NCBI GenBank assembly: GCA_963836375.1
Contig: CAWIJK010000004.1
Coordinates: 248,001 to 312,000, forward strand
Direction: 5' to 3'
DNA: 64,000 nt
From: CAWIJK01 sp963836375
GTDB taxonomy: Bacteria > Actinomycetota > Acidimicrobiia > Acidimicrobiales > RAAP-2
In this document: in pieces, positions 35,519 through 44,259 of the stretch
How the letters are laid out: every line of letters begins with the position of its first letter
Numbering within the stretch: the first letter of the stretch is position 1
Notes under the pieces: generated by a model
What the model was told of the DNA's origin: nothing
Seen by the model: only the letters and a program-made list of their open reading frames with translations
Database searches by the model: none
Made by a program: the position numbers and the translations under genes

Positions 35519-37139
35519 AGTCATACGTGGCCCCGCCCTTCTTGTGCATGGTGGTGGCGGCGACCACGGCCCCCACCACGAGCAGGATGCCCGAGATCTC
35601 GAGGGCCAAGTGCAGCCCCGAGCCGAAGGCCTGATAGGCGGCGTCCACCACCTTGGTGGCGATCCGGGCGATCTCGGCGTTCTTGGAGTGCTCGGCCGAG
35701 GTGGCCGCCCCCCCGTTCCCCACCCCGCCGTTGGTGACGGCGTGGAGCACCAGGCTCTGGAAGCTGGGCGGGATGCCGATGGCCTTGAGGCGCGCGGCCA
35801 GGCCGCCGGTCAGCTTGGCGTTGACGATGGCGCCCAGGATGGCCACCCCGAAGACCGCCCCCAGTTCCCGGCTGGTGTTGGTGGCCGAGGCGGCCATCCC
35901 CGAGCGCTCCGGGCGGACCACGGTCAACGGGACCGAGGTCACCGGCACCAGGGCGATGCCGAACCCGATCCCGGCGATGGGCAGCACCCAGCCCAAGGTG
36001 GCGAAGTCGACGTGGGGCCCGAGCACCGCACCGGTGGCCAGGAGCCCGCCGGCGGCCAGCAGGCAGCCCGTGGTCATCGGGATCCGCGGTCCCATCGCCG
36101 CCACCCAGGGGCCGGTGAGGGCCGAGGCGATGATCAGCCCCGCCGCCATGGGGAGGAAGTCCACGGCCGCCTGGTAGGGCGACGCATTGGCGACGACCTG
36201 CACGTAGAGGGCGGTGAAGAAGAAAATCGAGAACGTCCCGAAGTAGGTCACGAAGGCGACGAAGTTCGAGCCGGCGAACGGCGGCCGCTTGAACAGCGAC
36301 AGGTCGAGCATCGGGCCCTTGCTCCGCCGCTCCACGTGGATGAAGGCGACGGCGGACAGGGCACCCAGCACGAAGAGGCCCTCGATCCACCAGGTGCGGT
36401 AGCCCTGTCCCTCGCCCTCGATGACGGCGAAGGAGAGGGAGGCCAGGGTCAGGGCCCCGAAGAAGAACCCCGGGACGTCCAGGCTCCGGCCCTGGGGGTC
36501 CTCGGACTCGGGCACGAAGGCCACGGCCATCACGAAGGCCACCGCCCCGAAGAACAGGTTGAACCAGAAGATGTCCCGCCAGCTCTGCACCCCGACCAGC
36601 GCCCCGCCGATCACCGGGCCGAGGGCCAGGGCCAGCCCGGAGACCGCCGCCCACACCCCGAGGGCGTCGGCCCGGGTCGCCTTGTCGGGGTAGACGTGGC
36701 GGAGGATCGACAGGGTCCCGGGCTCAGAGGCCGCCGCCCCGAGACCCATCACCACCCGGCCCCCGATCAGCCAGCCGACGCTCGGCGCCAGCGCGGCCAG
36801 CACCGACCCGGCGCAGAACACGCCGACCCCGACCAGCATGATCCGCTTGCGACCGAGGAGGTCGCCCATGGACCCGGCGACCAGCATGAACGAGGCGAAG
36901 GTCAGCGCGTAGCCGTTCACCACCCACTGGAGCGACGAGACGCTGGCGTGCAGGTCGCTCTGGATGTTGGCCAGCCCGACACTCACGATCGTGTTGTCCA
37001 AGAAGGTGAGGAACAGGACGGCGCACAGCGTCGCCAAGGCCACCGCCTGGGCCGGCGAGCCGAGGCCACCCCTTTTCATCTCGAGGCCCGGGGCGGCGCC
37101 CGTCCCGAGGTCGTCGGTGGTTGTCACTGGCGTTGCCAT
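35514..37139 (-). CDS. MFS transporter, DHA2 (14-TM, EmrB/QacA) family
   Basis: 541 residues from ATG 37139. Fourteen hydrophobic segments; motif D-like LTFLDNTIVSVGLANIQSDL in helix 1, motif A GSMGDLLGRKRIMLVG and motif C-like LALGPVIGGALVG. Proton-driven drug or metabolite exporter by family. The C-terminal part ends HKKGGATYDF inside the 13-bp repeat. It lies between the D-threonine-aldolase-like and DJ-1 genes on the same strand with short gaps, so it may export a product or toxic substrate of that set. Confidence 0.92.
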   Translation of the reverse strand: MATPVTTTDDLGTGAAPGLEMKRGGLGSPAQAVALATLCAVLFLTFLDNTIVSVGLANIQSDLHASVSSLQWVVNGYALTFASFMLVAGSMGDLLGRKRIMLVGVGVFCAGSVLAALAPSVGWLIGGRVVMGLGAAASEPGTLSILRHVYPDKATRADALGVWAAVSGLALALGPVIGGALVGVQSWRDIFWFNLFFGAVAFVMAVAFVPESEDPQGRSLDVPGFFFGALTLASLSFAVIEGEGQGYRTWWIEGLFVLGALSAVAFIHVERRSKGPMLDLSLFKRPPFAGSNFVAFVTYFGTFSIFFFTALYVQVVANASPYQAAVDFLPMAAGLIIASALTGPWVAAMGPRIPMTTGCLLAAGGLLATGAVLGPHVDFATLGWVLPIAGIGFGIALVPVTSVPLTVVRPERSGMAASATNTSRELGAVFGVAILGAIVNAKLTGGLAARLKAIGIPPSFQSLVLHAVTNGGVGNGGAATSAEHSKNAEIARIATKVVDAAYQAFGSGLHLALEISGILLVVGAVVAATTMHKKGGATYDF

Positions 37140-37188
37140 CCCATCACCCGTACCCGCCCCGAGCGCAGTGGTAACCGATGGCGACGGC

Positions 37189-38196
37189 TCACCAGTTGCG
37201 CAGGTCGATGTCCCAGCAGTCGAGCACATCCTCCCCGTCGACCACGTACATCCGCTCGTGGTACGCCACCGTCGGGTCGACGTGGGCCGGGAGCAGGCGC
37301 ACCCGGTCCCCCACCGCCGGCAGCGGGCGACCCTCGGCGGCGGCGAAGGTCGTGTGCTCGTCGGAGCAGTAGACCAACACGTGGTCGACCACGGCCGGGC
37401 CGCCGTGGTCCATGCCCAGCGCCTTGAGTCCCCCGTCGGCCACCGCCCAGCCGCCGGAGGTGGGGTGGACCGAGATCACCGTGCACCACACCGACAGGGC
37501 TTGGCGGAAGGGGAACCCCAGGCGGCCGTAGTCGGTGTCCATCAGGGTGAACGAGCCGGCCTGCAGCTCGGTCACCCACCGGTTGACGGCGTAGGTGCCG
37601 GTCCCTCCGCCCGAGACCACGTCGCCGCCGACCTCGGCGCTGGCTTCGGCCAGGCGGCCCATCGCCTCGGCCACCAGGGTCTCCTTGGACGCCGCCGGCT
37701 CCATCATGAGGTGGCCCTCGTAACCCATCACCCCCCGCACCCCGAGGCCGCGGGCACGGGCCGCGTCGGCCAGCCGCCCGGCGTCGGCCCGGTCACAGCC
37801 ACAGCGCAGGCAGCCGACGTCGACGTCGATCAGGACCTCTTCGATCCCGGCCGAGGCGGCGGCGTCGACGGTCGCCGGAGAGTCGACGGCGACGGTGACC
37901 CGGGCCCCCGCCCGCGCCATGGCCGCCAGGCGGGCCGGGTCCACGCACTCGTTGGCCAAGAGCAGGTCCTCGCCCAGGCCGGCGGCGGCCAGGCCCAGGA
38001 TCTCGCGGGGGGTGGCGGCGCAGAAGCCCGGGTGCCCGGCCCGGGCCAGCTCCCGGGCCAGGGCGGTCGACTTGAAGGCCTTCACGTGGGGCCGCAGGGA
38101 GCGCCCCGGCCATGCCCGGCCCATGACCACCACGTTGTGGGCGAAGGCCCCGGCGTCGACAACCAGCGCGGGGGTGGGCAAGTCGTGGAGTTCCAT
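37189..38196 (-). CDS. D-threonine aldolase / D-serine dehydratase-like PLP enzyme
   Basis: 335 residues of the alanine-racemase fold (DSD1-like). N-terminus LHDLPTPALVVDAGAFAHNV; PLP Lys in LRPHVKAFKST; phosphate-binding SGGGTGTY. The C-terminal domain has CSDEHTTF and LLPAHVDPTVAYHE, matching the metal-site His/Asp region of D-threonine aldolases and eukaryote-type D-serine dehydratases. It would split a D-beta-hydroxy amino acid or deaminate D-serine. It is the first gene of a minus-strand run with MFS, DJ-1 and DUF302 and is divergent from metY. Confidence 0.85.
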   Translation of the reverse strand: MELHDLPTPALVVDAGAFAHNVVVMGRAWPGRSLRPHVKAFKSTALARELARAGHPGFCAATPREILGLAAAGLGEDLLLANECVDPARLAAMARAGARVTVAVDSPATVDAAASAGIEEVLIDVDVGCLRCGCDRADAGRLADAARARGLGVRGVMGYEGHLMMEPAASKETLVAEAMGRLAEASAEVGGDVVSGGGTGTYAVNRWVTELQAGSFTLMDTDYGRLGFPFRQALSVWCTVISVHPTSGGWAVADGGLKALGMDHGGPAVVDHVLVYCSDEHTTFAAAEGRPLPAVGDRVRLLPAHVDPTVAYHERMYVVDGEDVLDCWDIDLRNW

Positions 38197-38325
38197 GTGG
38201 TCAACAGCCCGCGCTGGGGAGGCTGGTGCCCAGAGCGTACGCGTGAGCTGGGGGCCGGCGCCTGGGCAGGCCGACGCGCCCCGGCCCCGCTCGGTTGCCG
38301 CCGGCTCCCGCCGCCGCGGAAGAAG

Positions 38326-38354
38326 TTGACTAAAAAGGTCGGGTTTGTCACCAT
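38326..38354 (+). promoter_or_regulatory. AT-rich box and possible promoter of metY-metX
   Basis: TTGACT at 38326-38331 is followed by an A-rich stretch (TAAAAAGG) and, 17 bases on, by the weak -10 candidate CACCAT. It is an isolated AT-rich island in a very GC-rich divergent spacer, 55-83 bases upstream of the metY ATG, and probably includes a regulator site. No SAM riboswitch fits in the short leader. Confidence 0.35.
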
Positions 38355-38408
38355 GGATGCCCCGTGCCGCCCGGCCCGAGCCGGCGGCCGATCCGAGGAG
38401 TGACCGCC

Positions 38409-39707
38409 ATGGCCGATTGGGGCTTCGAGACCCGCCAGATCCACGCCGGTGCCGCGCCCGACCCGACCACGGGGGCCCGGGCGGTGCCCATCTACCAGAC
38501 GACCAGCTACACCTTCCGCGACACCAGCCATGCGGCGGCGCTGTTCGGTCTCGAGGAACTGGGCAACATCTACACCCGGATCATGAACCCCACCCAGGCC
38601 GTGTTCGAGGAGCGGCTGGCGTCCCTGGAGGGCGGGGTCGCCGCGCTGGCCGTGGCCAGCGGCCAGGCGGCCGAGACGATCGCCCTGCTCAACCTGGCCG
38701 AGAACGGTGGCCACATCGTGTCGTCGGCCTCCCTCTACGGCGGCACCTACAACCTCTTCCACTACACGCTGCCCAAGCTCGGCATCGAGGTCAGCTTCGT
38801 CGACGACCCCGACGACCTCGACACGTGGCGCGCCGCGGTCCGGCCCAACACCAAGGCCTTCTACGCCGAAACCCTGGGCAACCCCAAGGGCGACGTCCTC
38901 GACTTCGAGGGCGTCTCGGCCGTCGCCCACGACCAGCACATCCCGCTCGTGGTCGACAACACCCTGGCCACCCCCTACCTGGCTCAACCGCTCGCCGTCG
39001 GAGCCGACATCGTGGTCCACTCGGCGACCAAATTCATCGGCGGCCACGGGACGTCGATCGGAGGGGTCATCGTGGACGGGGGCACCTTCGACTACGAGGG
39101 CAGCGGCCGCTTCCCGAACTTCACCGAGCCCGACCCGAGCTACCACGGGCTGGTGTTCGGCCAGCTCCCCGAGGCCCTCTTCCCGGCCCGTTTCGTGCTG
39201 AAGGCCCGGCTCCAGTACCTGCGGGACACCGGGCCGGCCATCGCCCCCCTCAACTCGTTCCTGTTCCTCCAGGGGGTCGAGACCCTGAGCCTGCGCATGG
39301 AGCGCCACGTGCAGAACGCCACCGCCGTGGCCGAGTGGCTCGAGGCCCGCGACGAGGTGGGCTGGGTGGCCTACCCGGGCCTGGCCTCGAGCCCCTGGCA
39401 CGAGCGCCAACTGCGCTACCTGCCCAAGGGCGGCGGTTCGATCATCAGCTTCGGGATCGAGGGCGGGGCCGACGCCGGGCGCCGGTTCATCGAGGGCCTC
39501 GAGCTCTTCAGCCACCTGGCCAACGTGGGCGACGTGCGGAGCCTGGCCATCCACCCGGCGTCGACGACGCACTCCCAGCTGACCGAGGCCGAGCAGACGA
39601 CGACCGGGGTCACCCCCGACCTCGTCCGGCTGTCGGTCGGGATCGAGTCGATCGACGACATCGTGTCGGACCTCGAGGCCGGTTTCCGGGCCGCCAAGGG
39701 GGCGTGA
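38409..39707 (+). CDS. metY: O-acetylhomoserine aminocarboxypropyltransferase (sulfhydrylase)
   Basis: PLP enzyme that joins O-acetylhomoserine and sulfide to give homocysteine. 432 residues, typical MetY length, from ATG 38409 with GAGGAG 8 bases upstream. WGFETRQIHAGAAPDPTTGA is the characteristic start; IYTRIMNPTQAVFEERLASLEGG, VVDNTLATPYL and the PLP Lys in VHSATKFIGGHGTSIGG follow. The long insertion around NFTEPDPSYHGLVF distinguishes MetY from MetB. Overlaps metX by 4 bases, a classic pair for direct sulfhydrylation. Confidence 0.95.
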   Translation: MADWGFETRQIHAGAAPDPTTGARAVPIYQTTSYTFRDTSHAAALFGLEELGNIYTRIMNPTQAVFEERLASLEGGVAALAVASGQAAETIALLNLAENGGHIVSSASLYGGTYNLFHYTLPKLGIEVSFVDDPDDLDTWRAAVRPNTKAFYAETLGNPKGDVLDFEGVSAVAHDQHIPLVVDNTLATPYLAQPLAVGADIVVHSATKFIGGHGTSIGGVIVDGGTFDYEGSGRFPNFTEPDPSYHGLVFGQLPEALFPARFVLKARLQYLRDTGPAIAPLNSFLFLQGVETLSLRMERHVQNATAVAEWLEARDEVGWVAYPGLASSPWHERQLRYLPKGGGSIISFGIEGGADAGRRFIEGLELFSHLANVGDVRSLAIHPASTTHSQLTEAEQTTTGVTPDLVRLSVGIESIDDIVSDLEAGFRAAKGA

Positions 39708-40846
39708 CGCCACCGCCGGTCGGCGCCTGGCAACCCGGCGACGAACCCGGCCGGCGTCAGTTCGCCGAGCTGTCGGGGGGCTCAGACGGCGCTGCGGGCG
39801 CTGCGGGCTTCGCCCTCGAGGGCGGCGGCCGCCTGGGCGCGGTGACGGTGGCCTTCGAGACCTGGGGCGAGCCGGACCGGTCACGGACCAACGCCGTGCT
39901 GGTCCTCCACGCCCTGAGCGGGGACTCCCACGCCGCCGGGCCCGCCGGGCCGGGCCATCTCCTACCCGGCTGGTGGGACGGACTGATCGGCCCGGGGTGC
40001 CCCATCGACACCGACCGGTGGTTCGTGGTCTGCCCGAACGTGCTCGGCGGCTGCCAGGGCACGACCGGCCCGGCCTCGGCGGCGCCCGACGGCGCCCCCT
40101 ACGGGTCCCGCTTCCCGGTCCTCACCATCAGGGACCAGGTCCAGGTCGAGGCGGCCCTGGCCGACCACCTCGGCATCGGGCGCTGGGCCGGCGTGGTCGG
40201 CGGGTCGATGGGCGGGATGCGGGTCCTCGAGTGGTGCGTCGGGCTGCCCGAGCGGGTCGAACGGGCCGTGGTGCTGGCCGTCGGGGCGGCGGCCACCGCC
40301 GACCAGATTGCCTGGTGCTCCCTGCAGGTCCGGGCCATCCGGGCCGACCCGGCCTTCAGCGGCGGCGACTACTACGCCACCGCGGCGCGCCCGACCGAGG
40401 GCCTGGCGGTCGCCCGGGGGCTCGGCCAGGTCACCTACCGGACCGCCGAGGAGCTCGAGCAGCGTTTCGGGCGCGACGCCCAGGCGTCCGAGGACCCCTT
40501 GAAGGGCGGCCGGTACGCGGTGGAGTCCTACCTCGAGCACCACGGGGACAAGCTCGCCGAGCGCTTCGACCCCAACTCCTACATCGTGCTCACCGAGGCC
40601 ATGAACCACCACGACGTCGGCCGGGGCCGCGGCGGGGTGGCCCGGGCCCTGGCCGGCGTGCGGGCCGAGGTGACCGTGGCCGCCATCGACTCGGACCGCC
40701 TCTACCCGCGCCCGCTCCAAGACGAGCTGGCCCGCCTCGTGCCCGGGGACCGGCCGGTCCGGGTCATCGAGTCCGCCTCGGGGCACGACGGCTTCCTGCT
40801 CGAGGTGGACCAGGTGGGCGCGGTGGTGGCCGAGGCCCTCGCCTAG
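39704..40846 (+). CDS. metX: Homoserine O-acetyltransferase
   Basis: Acetylates homoserine with acetyl-CoA, the first committed step of methionine synthesis here. 380 residues from GTG 39704, overlapping the metY stop (GTGA). Alpha/beta hydrolase fold: VLVLHALSGDSHAAG, WFVVCPNVLGGCQGTTGP, the nucleophile Ser in VVGGSMGGMRVLEW, catalytic Asp in AIDSDRLYP and His in SASGHDGFLLE. The C-terminal codons and stop lie in the first unit of the 17-bp repeat. Confidence 0.95.
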   Translation: MTPPPVGAWQPGDEPGRRQFAELSGGSDGAAGAAGFALEGGGRLGAVTVAFETWGEPDRSRTNAVLVLHALSGDSHAAGPAGPGHLLPGWWDGLIGPGCPIDTDRWFVVCPNVLGGCQGTTGPASAAPDGAPYGSRFPVLTIRDQVQVEAALADHLGIGRWAGVVGGSMGGMRVLEWCVGLPERVERAVVLAVGAAATADQIAWCSLQVRAIRADPAFSGGDYYATAARPTEGLAVARGLGQVTYRTAEELEQRFGRDAQASEDPLKGGRYAVESYLEHHGDKLAERFDPNSYIVLTEAMNHHDVGRGRGGVARALAGVRAEVTVAAIDSDRLYPRPLQDELARLVPGDRPVRVIESASGHDGFLLEVDQVGAVVAEALA

Positions 40847-40884
40847 CGGTGGCCCTCGCCTAGCGGCGGCCCTCGCCTAGCGGC
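40834..40884. repeat. 17-bp tandem triplication at the metX stop codon
   Basis: Three head-to-tail 17-base units of GGCCCTCGCCTAGCGGY, exactly 51 bases. Each unit contains CTAG, which reads TAG on both strands. The first copy supplies the metX stop and the third supplies the stop of the convergent dehydrogenase gene. Confidence 0.9.
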
Positions 40885-41956
40885 GGCGGGCGACGAGGCG
40901 ACGCACCACCTCGTCGACGACCCCGGTCGTCGACGACTCACCGCCGAGATCGAAGGTGCGCACGCCGTCGGCCGCCGCCCCCAAGGTGGCGTCGCGGATG
41001 GCGGCCGCCGCCTCGGCCGTTCCGGGGTCGCCCCGGCCCGCTGCGTGTTCGAGCACCGCCGCGCAGGCGAGGAGCATGGCCATCGGATTGGCGACGTCCT
41101 TGCCCTCGAGCGAGGGCGCCGTCCCGTGGGGGGCCTCGGCCATGGCGACGGTCGGTCGGAGGTCGGGGTCGAGGGCCAGCAGCACCGACTCGGCCCCGGC
41201 GATGGAACCGAAGAGGGCAAGGACGAGGTCCGAGAGGCAGTCACCGTCGCGGTTGAGGGCCGGGACCACCAGCGTCTGGTCCGTCCCTTCGGTCAGGAGG
41301 CCGGCGTAGGCCGCGTCGATGAGCATCGGGCGGTAGGCGACGTCACCATGTCGGGCGGCCGCCGCGTCCATCTCTTCTTTCAAGAGACCCTCGTAGAGGG
41401 TCGAGACCGTCCACTTTGGGCCACCGAAGACGCAACCGCCCATGGCGGCCGCGGTCCGAAACGAGTACTCGGCGACCGCCCGGCACGTCGCCCGGTCGAT
41501 CCGCTCGGTCCGCCAGGCCTCCTCGCCGGCCGAGCCGGCGGCTCCGGTCCGCCGCTCCTCGGCGCCGTAGGCGTCGCCCACCGCCATGCGGACCACGACG
41601 ATCGGATGGACCACCGGGTCCGGAGGCACCACGCCGGGAATGCGCCGCCCGGTGCGGACGATCACCGACCCGCCCACCCCCTCGCGCAGGAGCCGGTTGG
41701 GGGACCCGACGTCGCCGACCGTCGCCGGGGTGACGGTGGCGGCCTTCAGGCCGAGCCCGAGGCGGCGCATGGCGTCGGCCGCCTCCCGGACCACGGCGTT
41801 GGAGGTCCGGCGCCGGTTCTCGAGCGACAGGTCGAAACGGTGCAGCTCGATGTGAACCCCGAGCACGCCGGGGTCCAGGACCCGGAGCGCCTGCTCAAGC
41901 AGCTCCTGGCCGGTCTCGTCGCCCTCGCACACCACCAGCTGGGTGGAGCCGCTCAC
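40877..41956 (-). CDS. Isocitrate/isopropylmalate dehydrogenase family protein
   Basis: 359 residues from GTG 41956. Beta-decarboxylating dehydrogenase fold: VVCEGDETGQELLEQAL at the N-terminus, LKAATVTPATVGDVGSPNRLLRE, VIVRTGRRI, CRAVAEYSFRTAA, then DAAYAGLL, LVVPALNRDGDCLSDLVLAL with the metal Asp pair, and EAPHGTAPSLEGKDVANPMA. Substrate loop differs from standard LeuB or Icd, so the exact 2-hydroxyacid is unclear. No leucine or TCA-cycle gene is adjacent. Confidence 0.85.
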   Translation of the reverse strand: MSGSTQLVVCEGDETGQELLEQALRVLDPGVLGVHIELHRFDLSLENRRRTSNAVVREAADAMRRLGLGLKAATVTPATVGDVGSPNRLLREGVGGSVIVRTGRRIPGVVPPDPVVHPIVVVRMAVGDAYGAEERRTGAAGSAGEEAWRTERIDRATCRAVAEYSFRTAAAMGGCVFGGPKWTVSTLYEGLLKEEMDAAAARHGDVAYRPMLIDAAYAGLLTEGTDQTLVVPALNRDGDCLSDLVLALFGSIAGAESVLLALDPDLRPTVAMAEAPHGTAPSLEGKDVANPMAMLLACAAVLEHAAGRGDPGTAEAAAAIRDATLGAAADGVRTFDLGGESSTTGVVDEVVRRLVARRR

Positions 41957-42015
41957 CCGATCAGGGTCGCGCGGACCGGTGGGGCGCCGCCAGGCGGGCG
42001 GCGGACCCAGCGGGC

Positions 42016-42280
42016 TCACGCCGGGGTGTAGGTCACCATGAGGACGCCCGAGCCGGCCCCTCGACATCCGAGAGCACGAGGTCGCCGAGCTCCCGGTGCC
42101 GTCGAACAGACGCCGGCCGGCACCGAGGACGGTCGGGAAGACCATCAGGCGGTACTCGCCGACCAGCCGGGCCTCGGCCAGGGTCCGGACCAGCCGGCCG
42201 CTCCCGGCCACCAGGAGGTCGCCTCCTCCTCGTTGACGTCGGCAACCCGGGCGCTGCCTTCCCGAGGGTGCCGGGTCCGG
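42016..42280 (-). pseudogene. RibD_C/dihydrofolate-reductase-like C-terminal remnant
   Basis: About 85 codons resembling only the end of RibD_C-type reductases, in several frames: VADVNEEE, then LLVAGSGRLVRTLAEARLVG and YRLMVFPTVLGAGRRLFDG, then ELGDLVLSDVEG, and finally GVLMVTYTPA with TGA at 42016-42018. The frame changes correspond to missing bases, not extra ones. The N-terminal half is absent: the piece abuts the methyltransferase stop at 42281. It is a true truncated relic. Confidence 0.75.
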
Positions 42281-43033
42281 TCAGCGGGCCCGGAACACCG
42301 CCAGGTCCAGACCGAGCGGCGTGGGCTCCACCCCCGCCGCGATGGCCCGGTCGATCCGGGCCAACCCCTCGTCGATCTCGGCGTCGTCCAAGGGGGCGAG
42401 GGCCGAGTCCACCGAGCGCATCGCCGACACCCAGTCGCGGAACTCCGACATGTCCGCCGGTGCCGGCTCGCGCACGCGCTGGACGCCGACGAAACGCAGG
42501 CCGGCGCCGTCGAAGCGCTCCGACAGCTGCTCGAGGCTGTAGAAGTCCTCGGCCACCGCTCCCGCCCCCGGGAGGTACTCGAAGAGCATGATTTCGTCGT
42601 GGCGCCCGGGGAACGAGTTGCGCACGAGCAGCGGCGACCCAGGCGACAGGACCCGGCGTATCTCCCGGCCCGCCCGTTCCAGATCGCCGATGTGGTGGAC
42701 AACCGTCGAGAGCCAGACCGCCCGGCAGGTCCCGTCGGCGAGGGGGAGCGCCTCGGCCCGGCCGGCGATGTAGCGGCCGCAGGGCCCGACGCCCGATGCC
42801 GCCCCGGTCCGTCGCATGCCGAGCGACGGCTCGACGGCCAGGACCGGGACCCCGAACCACACCCCCAGGGCCCGGGTCCAGATCCCCGTCCCGGCGCCGA
42901 GGTCGAGGACCGGCCCGCCGGTCGTCGGCAGGTGCGCCGCGATGACCGCCCGCCACGCGCCGAGGTCGTCTGGGGTCTTGGCCCGCCCGACCTGGTACGC
43001 CGCGGCCACCCGGTCGTAGTCCACGCGGGCCAT
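42281..43033 (-). CDS. Class I SAM-dependent methyltransferase
   Basis: 250 residues from ATG 43033. SAM-binding motif I VLDLGAGTGIWTRALG, acidic residue at the end of strand 2 (LAVEPSLGM), motif with AEALPLADGTCRAVWLST (Asp near the adenine) and REIRRVLSPGSPLLVRN. Methyltransf_11-type small-molecule methylase; acceptor unknown. It is downstream of the esterase gene on the same strand with a 30-base gap. Confidence 0.9.
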   Translation of the reverse strand: MARVDYDRVAAAYQVGRAKTPDDLGAWRAVIAAHLPTTGGPVLDLGAGTGIWTRALGVWFGVPVLAVEPSLGMRRTGAASGVGPCGRYIAGRAEALPLADGTCRAVWLSTVVHHIGDLERAGREIRRVLSPGSPLLVRNSFPGRHDEIMLFEYLPGAGAVAEDFYSLEQLSERFDGAGLRFVGVQRVREPAPADMSEFRDWVSAMRSVDSALAPLDDAEIDEGLARIDRAIAAGVEPTPLGLDLAVFRAR

Positions 43034-43063
43034 CGCCCGAGGCTAGGCCCGGCGGGCGGCCAA

Positions 43064-44101
43064 TCACGTCGGCAGTCGGTAGCGCTCGAAGAACCGCCAG
43101 ATCACCGCCGTGGCATTGATCTCAAAGGTGGTGGGCCCGGTCACGCTGGCGACCTTCTCGCTGAAGACGCTGCCGGGCCAGGCGTGCCCGCCACCGACGA
43201 TGATGTAGAACGCGACGGCCACGCCGGGCGGGCAGCGGTAGGTGCGGAGGATGACCTGCCGAGCGACCCTGGTGTCGGAGGGCCGCCGGCGGCAGCCGTC
43301 CCTCACCGCCCACGCCCGGACGGTGGCCGGCACGCCCGGACCGTTCAGCCGAGTGGGCACGGTGGTCGTCGAGACGGGCGGACCGCCTGAGAGGAGGTGG
43401 TTGAGCTCAGCGGTTCCGACGCCGCCGTTGAAGTACAGGATCGGATCGGCCGTCCCATGGAAGGCGACGATGGGGACCCGGCGGGCCGGGCGGCAGGGGG
43501 AGGGCAACACGAGCCCCGAGACGGCGGCCAGCGCGGCGAAGCGGTTCGACATGGTGCAGGCCAGCAGGGACACCATGAGCGCCCCATCCGACAAGCCACT
43601 CGCGTAGACCCGGGACGTGTCGATGCAGTACGTCGACTCGAGCGAGTTGAGGAGGGCGCTCAGGTACTCGAGGTCAGGATTCGGCACCGACGTCGCACTG
43701 TGGTCCCAGCCGACCGGCGATCCCGTCCCCTCGGGGAAGACCGTGACGAAGTGGTCGCGCTGGCCGAGTTGGCCGAACATCGTGGTGATGGCGTGGATCT
43801 GGTCCCCCTCGCCGAGCCCGTGGAGGTCGAGAACCAGCGGAAGAGGAGCGTGCCTGCGCCCGGGTGGCGGCGTGAAGAGGAGGTAGCTCCGGGCCACGCC
43901 CCCGACCGAAATGGTCCGGACCTGCCCGGTGACCTCCGGAGGGACGGGTCGGGAGCAGCCCGCCGACGCGACCGACGCGGAAGCCGCTCCGGCGGCGTTC
44001 ACCGGCGTCACTGGGGTCGGGGTGGCCAGGGCCACGGTGACCAGCGATAGGGCGGCCACCGTACCGGCTTTCAGACGGCACTTCGTTCGTCGCCGTGTCA
44101 C
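43064..44101 (-). CDS. Secreted polyhydroxybutyrate-depolymerase/LpqC-like esterase
   Basis: 345 residues from GTG 44101. Signal sequence KAGTVAALSLVTVALATPTP. Alpha/beta hydrolase: LPLVLDLHGLGEGD (oxyanion His-Gly), the nucleophile in VYASGLSDGALMVSLLAC (G-L-S-D-G), Asp in IVAFHGTADPILYFNGG and His in VGGGHAWPGS. This is the LpqC/feruloyl-esterase/PHB depolymerase group. Cysteines around the mature N-terminus (AGCSRP) and in TYCIDTSR and RTYRCPPG probably form disulfides. Substrate could be a polyester or aromatic ester. Confidence 0.88.
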   Translation of the reverse strand: MTRRRTKCRLKAGTVAALSLVTVALATPTPVTPVNAAGAASASVASAGCSRPVPPEVTGQVRTISVGGVARSYLLFTPPPGRRHAPLPLVLDLHGLGEGDQIHAITTMFGQLGQRDHFVTVFPEGTGSPVGWDHSATSVPNPDLEYLSALLNSLESTYCIDTSRVYASGLSDGALMVSLLACTMSNRFAALAAVSGLVLPSPCRPARRVPIVAFHGTADPILYFNGGVGTAELNHLLSGGPPVSTTTVPTRLNGPGVPATVRAWAVRDGCRRRPSDTRVARQVILRTYRCPPGVAVAFYIIVGGGHAWPGSVFSEKVASVTGPTTFEINATAVIWRFFERYRLPT

Positions 44102-44259
44102 CCGAGTGCCGAGAAGCTCAACTGCTCTGTCACCGGACGAAATGTAGCGCCCTCGAACCTGATGGCGGGCCCGGGGGGCTCGAGGCCCCGTCGGCACCGG
44201 CGCCGCGCTCCGTTAGGGTGAGGTCGGTCCGCCCGGCCAACGACGAGAGGGAGTCTCCC

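Noticed and set aside
35514..37427. Plus-strand open frames of up to 674 codons opposite the MFS gene
   Set aside because: They are Gly/Arg/Glu/Gln/His-rich mirror frames of a high-GC gene and carry no domain.
38197..38408. Possible SAM riboswitch upstream of metY
   Set aside because: The distance from the candidate promoter to the ATG is only about 55 bases, too short for SAM-I/IV elements, and no conserved core is seen.
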